A stretch of DNA of 64,000 bases from Pirellula staleyi DSM 6068 (GTDB lineage: Bacteria; Planctomycetota; Planctomycetia; Pirellulales; Pirellulaceae), in assembly GCF_000025185.1 (NCBI RefSeq), contig NC_013720.1, positions 2,914,001 through 2,978,000 on the forward strand, read 5' to 3'. Positions 46,101 through 55,100 of this stretch are shown here, piece after piece. Below the pieces are notes generated by a model, which was not told the origin of the DNA, made no database searches, and worked only from the letters and a program-made list of their open reading frames with translations. The position numbers and the translations under genes were made by a program. The stretch's first letter is position 1, and the number at the start of each line of letters is the position of its first letter.

Positions 46101-49100
46101 GGCGTCACGCTCAACGGGACCTCGACTAGCACGATCGACACTAACAACACGTCGATCACCATCGCTGGTGTCATCAGTGGTGGCACTAACGGGGTCAACA
46201 GCCTTTCGGTAGCCTCGACCGGTGGCTCTGCCGGAAATCTTGTTCTCTCGGGCAATAACACGTTCCAAGGGAACTTGGTGGTGAATCGTGGTGGCATCAC
46301 GGTTCAGAATTCCAATGCTTTGGGAGCCTCGGGAGCTGGAAACTTCACACGACTCGTCGGCATCGATGGCAGTAGTGCCGCGCGGCTGCTACTGAACAAC
46401 GGCTCATCGATCAACGTTCCTGAGTCGCTGCAGCTTGCCGCCAACAGTGCTGGACGAGTCACGCTCGAAGCCAACAGTGCTGCTGTCCACACCTGGAGTG
46501 GGCCGATCGATGTCACCAGCACCGGTAACTTGATCAACCTGACTTCGAATGGTACCGGAGCACTCACGATCACGGGAGATATTTCGGGAGCCCTGAGTGG
46601 CGGCGCTGTCCTGCTGCTGCGTGGTGGCTCGACCAATGCTGCCAATCATTTGCAAGGTAGCGTGAACATCACCGGCGGGAACTTGAGCAAGACCGACGGA
46701 AGCTTGTGGGTCGTGGGAGCTGCTGGAGAGACCTACAGCTGGCCCGGCACCAGCGTTTCGGTCGGCCAGTTGCGAATGAACCTGGCCAACATCTTGCCAG
46801 CGACCGGAACCATCAACATTGGTCAGAACGACGCTAGTGCGGCCACGCTGAATCTCAACGGCTTTAGCCAAACCACAGCCGGGATCACGTTCAGCCAAAC
46901 AGGTGGCACGGCCACAGCGAATGCTATGTCGATTACGACAGGGAGCGGGACCCTGACCCTCAATGGCAACATGACCTACAACGCCACAGTAGGGACCTCG
47001 AAGGGAACCGGTCTCATCTCTGGCAATCTCAATCTCGGGGGAGCCTCGCGCACCTTCACCATCAACGACAGTGGCCAAGCGGTCGATGTTCGGCTCTCGG
47101 CGATCATCAGCAACGGCGGTCTTGTGAAGGCAGGTGCCGGAACGCTCGAACTCACTGGGGCCAATACTTACGCTGGCGCCACACAAGTGAATGTCGGGAT
47201 TCTTTCGCTCGGCACCACCGGATCGATTGCTTCGAGCACCGTCACGGTGGCATCGGGCGCTACGCTGATGGGAACCGGCACCACGGGACCACTCACCATC
47301 GATTCCGGCGCGACGCATCGTCCAGGCAATAGCCCCGGCATTACCACGGTGAGTGGCAACTACACCGAAAACGGTACGCTCGAGATCGAACTGCTGAACC
47401 ACACTGGCAGTGCTGGAGTGGGCTACGATCAGGTGGATGTCACCAGTGGTGGCACTGTTACGCTCGGCGCGGGGGCGATTCTCACAACACCATTCCTCGG
47501 ATCTGCTGGGACCTTTCTGCCGACTTACGGCCAAGTCTTCACCATCATCAATAACGATGGAGTCGATCCGGTAACTGGTACGTTCGTAGGACTCGCCAAT
47601 GGGGCTCCGATCGTCGTCGACGGACAGACGCTCGAGATCTACTACGCTGGTGGCGACGGCAACGATGTGGTTCTGGTCTCGACGAGTGGCACTCCCGGCT
47701 TGCTCTACGTCAACGACGAATTCACCACCTTGGGTGTCGTGGATGGCGATGCCGAGACCGCTGGTACACAAACCGCTTATGTCGGCATTAACGCGTTTGC
47801 TTCGATCGACGATGCACTCGCCGCCTATCCTGGCTACGCAGGGCCGATTGTTGTCAACGGTGGCGTGTATGCCTCGGCGACACTCGCAGGGGGCGGAGCG
47901 GTGACGCTGCGTCTGGTGCAAGACATCGCCAACGGCGAACTGGATGTCACGCTGCAGTCGATCACTGGCGACGCGAACGATTCGATCGTCACGCGATTCA
48001 ATAACGTAGCCAGCGGCGCACTTGTTTTGGAAACTGGCTCGTTCCCCGGCATCGTCAGTGGCGCAGGGGGGATCGTCAAACAAGGAGTTGGTACGGCGTC
48101 GCTTTCGGGCGCGAATACCTACAGCGGCACCACCACCGTGGCGGCTGGTGTGCTGAATATTGTTGCAAGCGCGACCGTCAATCCGCTCAGCAACTCGGCT
48201 GTCATCCTCAGCGGCGGACAACTCGACGTCGACACCCTCAGCACCGTTTACACCGATGCGCTCGGCCACTTTGGCTACCACATCAACAACGATGGTCTGG
48301 CGCTCGATCTCACGAACAACCTGGGTGTACTTAACGGAAACGATCCCTCGTCGTTCAGTAACTTCGAAGGGCTGGGACTTCTCACCAATGGCCCAGGTAA
48401 CCGTGGTCTCGATTTCGACAGTGATGCCGACTTTACGAGTGTCGTTGCATCGATTCGCGACGATGCGACCCCCGAAGGTTTTGTGATCAGCCAGCCCGAT
48501 AACTACACGAATCTGTGGTTCGGCACGTTCACCCCCAATGTCACGGGCACTTGGGGATTCCGCAACAATGGCGATGACGATATCGGCGCGATTTGGCTCG
48601 ACGTCGATCAGGATGGCCTTTTTGAATCGAATCCACCTGGACGCGCCGACAATCGTGGCGAACAAATTTCGTACGAGAACACCACGCTGCGGACCCGGAA
48701 TCTGGTGGCGGGTCAGAAGTATCTGATTGCTGTGCTACATCGCGAAGGGACCGGCGGATCGGGAATTGATATTCGTATCGATCCACCACCAGCTGGCAGC
48801 GAAATCAAACTCAAGCCTACCGATTTAGCACAATTGGGACTCTTCAGCTTCACCGATCAATCCAACATCACGCTCGGCAATAACGTGACGGTGAGCGCCA
48901 ACTCGTCGATCAGCGCCAGCAGCGCCATCACGTTTGGCTCGCTGACGATGGCCTCGACCGCCACAGAACTCGACATCATCTCGGATCATGCAGCGGGAAC
49001 TTTGCCCGGTAAGGTGAACTTCAGCGGAGTCACTACGCTCGATGGGGTGAAGACGTTTGATCAGCAAAACTCTGCATCGCTGAGCTTCAATGGTGTCGTT

Positions 49101-52100
49101 CAAAACGGCACAGTGGCTGGCGGAATCACCAAGACCGGCAGCGGCAATCTGCTGCTCAACGCCGCCAATACATTCACGGGGGATGTGACAGTTTCCGGCG
49201 GCATCGTTGCGCTGGGAAACAACGCTGGCCTCGGAAGTGAAGTGACCGGCAAGACCGTGGTGAATGGTGGTACGCTCGACATTCGCGGTTTCCGCGCGGG
49301 AGCCAACGGCGATGAACTGGTCGAGATTCAAGGGACCGGTCTGAATGGCTTTGGGGCGATCCTCAACACGGGCGCATCACAAACCGGCGCATTCCGACGT
49401 CTTACACTCACCGGCAATGCCACGATTCGTACCGATAACCGGATCGATGTTCGCAACACCAGCGGCGCTTCGACGCTGAACATGAACGGCTTCACCCTCA
49501 CGAAGACCGGAGCCGCTGAACTCGCCATCGTTAACACCACGATCGCGAATCCTGGAAGTGTGAACGTTAACGAAACGATTTTCCGCCTCGAAGGAAGCAC
49601 GATTTACGGCGGCGCTGGAATTGTCTCGGTGGCCAACGGCGCGACGCTTGATCTCTGGGCGAACACGCAAACTCACTCGGTGAACGTCACGCTCGCAGGT
49701 GGTGCCAACCTCACCGCCAACGGCAGCGGCAACGCAACACTCTCGGGCACGGTGCTGCTCAATGGTGTCGCCAACATCAACACCAATAACAACAGCGGCC
49801 TTAGCAACCTGAACATCAGCGGCGCTGTGACCGGCAGTGGTGGCATCAATAAAGGTGGCACAGAGCGGCTGACTCTCAGCAGCAACGCGAGCACCTATGG
49901 CGGCATCACGACGATCAACGCCGGTACGCTGGTGGCTGCCGCTAATAATGCGCTCGGGGCAACTGCTACGGGAACCAGCGTGATTGCCGGAGCCACTTTG
50001 CGCTACGAAGGGGCGACCACTCCTGCTCCTGAACCGCTTGCAATCATTGGCAACGGCGTTGGCAACGTCGGCGCACTGCAGTCGGCCACCAATGACGTCA
50101 CCGTCACGGGACTGGTGCGTCTGCTGGGGAATACCTTCATTGCCAGCAACACGGCGGGGCGCACGCTGACGCTGGATGGCCCGCTCCTCAAAGAACAGCC
50201 TTCCGACCTGACTTTGATGGGAGCTGGCAATTTCGATATCAATGCTGATATGGACAACGGCGACTTCTCGATTGCTCCATTCACTGCCCGTGTTTTCAAC
50301 GGTGTGCAGCAGACCATCAACGACGCGACGGTGATCAACAACGATCTCAACGGCACCACAGTGGCCACGCGAACGAACACCCTCAACGGACCACTGACGT
50401 TTGCCAATGCTGCTGCCTTCAACACCCTCTTCACCCCCTCGGTTCCACTCGGGGACAACTTCACCACCGTTTTTGTCACGACTCTGACCGTCACAACCCC
50501 CGGTATCTATACCTTCTCGGTCACCAACAACGACGACGGTGCAGCGGTGTGGCTCAAGCCATCCGCTAATCCTTCTTTTGTTGCAGGCGATCTTCTGCAA
50601 GGTATCGTCGCTAATTCCAACACTGGCGTTGTGACACGCAATTTGGCCGTGGGAACCTATACGCTCGTCTATGCCCATCGCGAAGGTAGTGGCGGCGAAT
50701 CCGTGACTGGCCGAATTGCTGGTCCATTGAATACTGGGATTACTAACGGAACCCTCCTCCCCATCGTGGCACCTGTGCCGGGTTCCGACCAACTCATTAA
50801 GACCGGTACCGGTACAGCGACCCTCTCGGGCAACAACACCTACGCTGGTGTGACGCTGGTACAGCAAGGTGTCTTGGTGGCCGATGCCAACAACGCTCTC
50901 GGCGCTACAGCTCCTGTCGCCGCCAACGTGAATGTCGGTGTTCTGAATCAGGAGTGGCAACTCGGTACCGATAACAACGCAAACAGCGAATTCTCGCAGG
51001 AAAACGGCAGTTCCAACGCTGCTCCCGGAAGTGCCACAGCGCGCGATGACGACTGGTACTTCGCAGGGACTTATCCAGGTCCGATCGGCGTTGTGGCTGC
51101 CAACGAAGCAATTGGCGGCGCACCAGCCACTGGATTTGAGCGTGCTCTCACGGTGGGTGATCCCACCAATCGAATCCACTTTAACCTTGCCGCCGATCAA
51201 GTCGACGACAACTACAACTTGGTGATCGACACGGTCAGCAGCAGCTTCACTGCCGGCAGCATCACGCTCGAAGTACGGGTGAATGGAAATGTGGTCCACA
51301 CCCAAACACTCTCCGCTGATACGACGATCACCACGGCAACCTTTAGCGGCACCGCTGTGGGGCTCACGACCGGTGATAATGTGGTCACCCTCACGCGCAC
51401 AGGTCTGGGGGCCTTCCTGCAGTTTGATTACATTCGCTTGAACCGCCAGATGGTTATTGCGGCTGAAGATACGCAAGTCGAAGCGGGTGCCAAACTGGTG
51501 CTTAGCAATGTCGCTTATGCAGCGACCGAAAACGTTCGACTTCTTGGTTCAACCCTGGAAGGAACTGGCACTTCTTCGTTTGGCGGCACGGTCGAACTGC
51601 TTGCTGATAGCACGATCAACGTTCTGGCTGCGGGAGTCCTGACCCTGCAAGGTGTGATCGACGACAACGCTGGTGGTTTCGGAGTCACAAAGACTGGCCC
51701 CGGTACACTCGAACTGACTGCTGGAAACACCTACAGCGGGGCGACAAATGTCACGGTGGGTGAGTTGCTGGTGAATAACACGCTGGGATCGGGGACGGGC
51801 AGTGGGCTGGTGGTAGTGAGTGGGACGGCGATTTTGAGGGGAACGGGAAGCATCGCAGGGACGGTCTCGATGACCGATTCGTCGCGGCTCGAGCCTGGCG
51901 CAAGTCCCGAGACACTAGCGACCGGCAGTTTGTCGTTTACCGCAGGAACCACTTTCAACCCTGAGATCGGCGGCACCGCTCCGGGCAATGGAGTGACCGG
52001 CTACGATCAGGTGAATGTCACCGGCACTGTTTCGCTTGGCGGAGCGACGCTCGATGTCGATCTGTTCGGCGGATTCACTCCCGATCCACTCCTGCTCCAA

Positions 52101-55100
52101 GAGTTTGTCATCATCACCAATGATGGGACGGATGCGGTGGTGGGGACGTTTGCGGGGCTGGCCGAAGGAGCGGCAGTGGTGGTGGGTGGAAGCACGTTCT
52201 ACATCAGCTACAGCGCCGATAGCGCGGGGCCAGGTGCGGGGAACGATGTCGCGCTCTATTCACAGCCGATCATCAACGGCACTGCCGGTGCTGATATCGT
52301 GACGGTCACAGCTGCCGATGGGGCGGGGAACATCACTGTCACTTACTCGCTCAACAATGGCGCGGTGATTGGTGGTTACACGACGACGACACCACCCAAC
52401 GCCTTCACGTTCTACGGCGGTGATTCCGACGACACACTGAACGTCAATCTCAACGCCATCAACGTCGCGCTCCCCGGAGGGATTTACTACGACGGTGAAG
52501 GGCAGGGCTCGCCGGTTGCAGCCGGCGGCAATCCCTCGTTTGGCGATGTGCTGGCGATTGTCGGCAACGGAAACCAGACGGCAACGTACACCAGCGACGC
52601 CGTGATTGCTCGCGCCGGAACGATCACCTCCGATGCCCTCGCCGGGACGATCACGTTCCGTGGTCTCGAGCCGGTGAACATGTTTAATCTGGCTAGCGCC
52701 GTCGTCAACTTCGGTGGCGCTGCCGACACGATCGACATCAGCGCTGGCTTTGGTGCAACGGTCGCTACCTCCGCAATTCCGGCCCTCGTTGTGAGTGGCA
52801 ACAGCGGTGGCGTGGCGTTCGAGCAAGTTCATCTCTCGGGCAATATCGCTGTCGAGATCAACACCGTGACGGGTGGCTCCGATGCTGCCGACAGCGTCAC
52901 CATCACGAGTGGTGCGAATGCGCATGCGAATGCGAACATCACGATTGATACGGGAGTGGGGGCCGATACGATCGAAGTGGATGGTCCGCTGATGGTTGGC
53001 GCTGGTGGTGCGATCAGCTTGACCTCAGGTGGTTCGATCAGCGTGAACAACACGATCACCGCCGGACTTGCTGTGACCCTCACCGCGCTCACCGGCTCGA
53101 TCTCCGACGGCAACGGCGCGAGTGTAAACGTCGCGACCGGTCTGCTGGTCGCGCAGGCTGCCACCGGTGTGGCAAACGCCATCGATCTCGACACCACCAT
53201 CACGTCGCTGATCGTTTCCACGACCGGCGCAACCAATGGCAACATCAACATCAACGAGACCAGCGGCCTCGCAGTCTCGTCCGCAACGACCGTGAATGGC
53301 AACATCACACTCACTGCTGCCAGTGGCGACATCGCCGTCACCACCATCACGGCCGTAGGCGATGCGACGCTGGTGGCGACGACGGGGGCGATTACGGATG
53401 CGAACGCAGGTGTGCTCAATGTGTCGGCGAGTAACCTGAGCGCGACGAGCGCTAGCGGGATCGATCTCGATACGAGCATCGCTACGCTTACCGCCAGCGT
53501 CACTGGCACCGGCGCGATCGACATCGATGAAGCGAGCGCCATCACGCTCACGAGCATCACGACGAATAGCGGTCTCGTCGACATCACCTCGGCGACCGGC
53601 ACGATGACCGTGACGAGCATCAATGCCGCCGGCGCGGTGAACCTCGCGGTGACCGATACCGGCGCTGCCGACGACGACATCATCGTCAGTGGCACACTCA
53701 GCTCGACGAGCAACGTGGTGCTGCTGGCAGGGGACGATGCGACCCTCAGCGGCACGATCAGCGCGACGGGAACCGTCAGCGTGACGATTGATGCGGCGAG
53801 CGCGGATGTGGGTGGCGCGGTGCTGAGCTTTGCAGGGGATATCGACGCGGTGAGCGCGACGTTCACCGGCGGCGCAGAGATCGATACGTTCAACGTCCGG
53901 CCCGATCAAGACAATGGACTCGCGAGCACGCCGATCAGCATCTTCGGTGGCAATCCGACGGTGCCAGCGGGCGATCTTTTAGTGCTCGATATCACGGGAC
54001 TCGGCGTGCCGACATTGACGCTCGGCGCAGTGGACTACAGCGGCGTCTGGTCGTTCGGCACATCGGCGGCAGGAGTTGCTTACACCTCGATCGAAACGGT
54101 GCAAACGACGCCGCTGACGTCGGTCTACAACCTCGTGCTCGACATGCGAATCGCCGGCTTCCAAAACGGTGCGGCCGACGCGATCGAGATCTTCCTGAGT
54201 GCTCCCAATGTGTTCGAAGTCGAGGTGAATGGCCTCGGCAAGTTCAGTGGCCAGGCCGATACGATCAACAGCTTCACGGTGATCGGCAGCAGCGATAGTG
54301 AGTCGCTGACGATCCGCGAAACAGCAGCGGGACTCCCGAGCTTCGACGGCGCTGCGCCGCTGGTCGACAACAGCCTCGCGTCGGGTGGTGTGAGCAATGG
54401 CGCGCACTTGAATACAGCCGCTGATACGTTCTACACCGCGAGCAATCTGACCGATGTGACGATCCACTTCGATGGCGGACTGGGTGATAACAGCCTCGCG
54501 CTCGAGCTGATCACAGCGGCTGATGTCGGCTACTTCAGCGACGTTTTGGATGGTCAAGGAAGTGGCAACGTCGGTGTCGGTCCGAGTGGCGCGCCGCTGA
54601 CGCTCGTCAGCTTCGCCGATCTCGACACGCTCATCCTCGACGGCGCTGGTGGCAACCTCGTGGTCGATGCTTCGAGCAGCACGAGCACTGCCGATATCGA
54701 GATCAGCGACGATGCACTACTCGGTGACGGTGTGACCGAGATCACCGCCGATACGGGACTGGTCGCGACGACCACGTTTGAAGGCTTCCTCGCGCTCGAC
54801 CTCATCGCGGGTGGCGGCAACGAAGCGATTGATCTGGTGAACATCGACAGCACGTCGACCCTCACGAGCATCGATATCGTGGCTGGTTCGTCGCTCGCGG
54901 CGACCGACAACAGCGCTCACACGGTTCGCATCCACGCGATCAAGAGTGGCGTGCCAGTGACGGTAACCGGCGACGTTGGCGTCGACACGTTCCAGGTGTT
55001 TGACAGCGGGAATTCCGCATCGAACATCGCTTCGACTCTGTCGTTTAATGGCGTTGCCGGGGACGACGACGCGCTGATTGTCGACGACAGCGGAAGTGTG

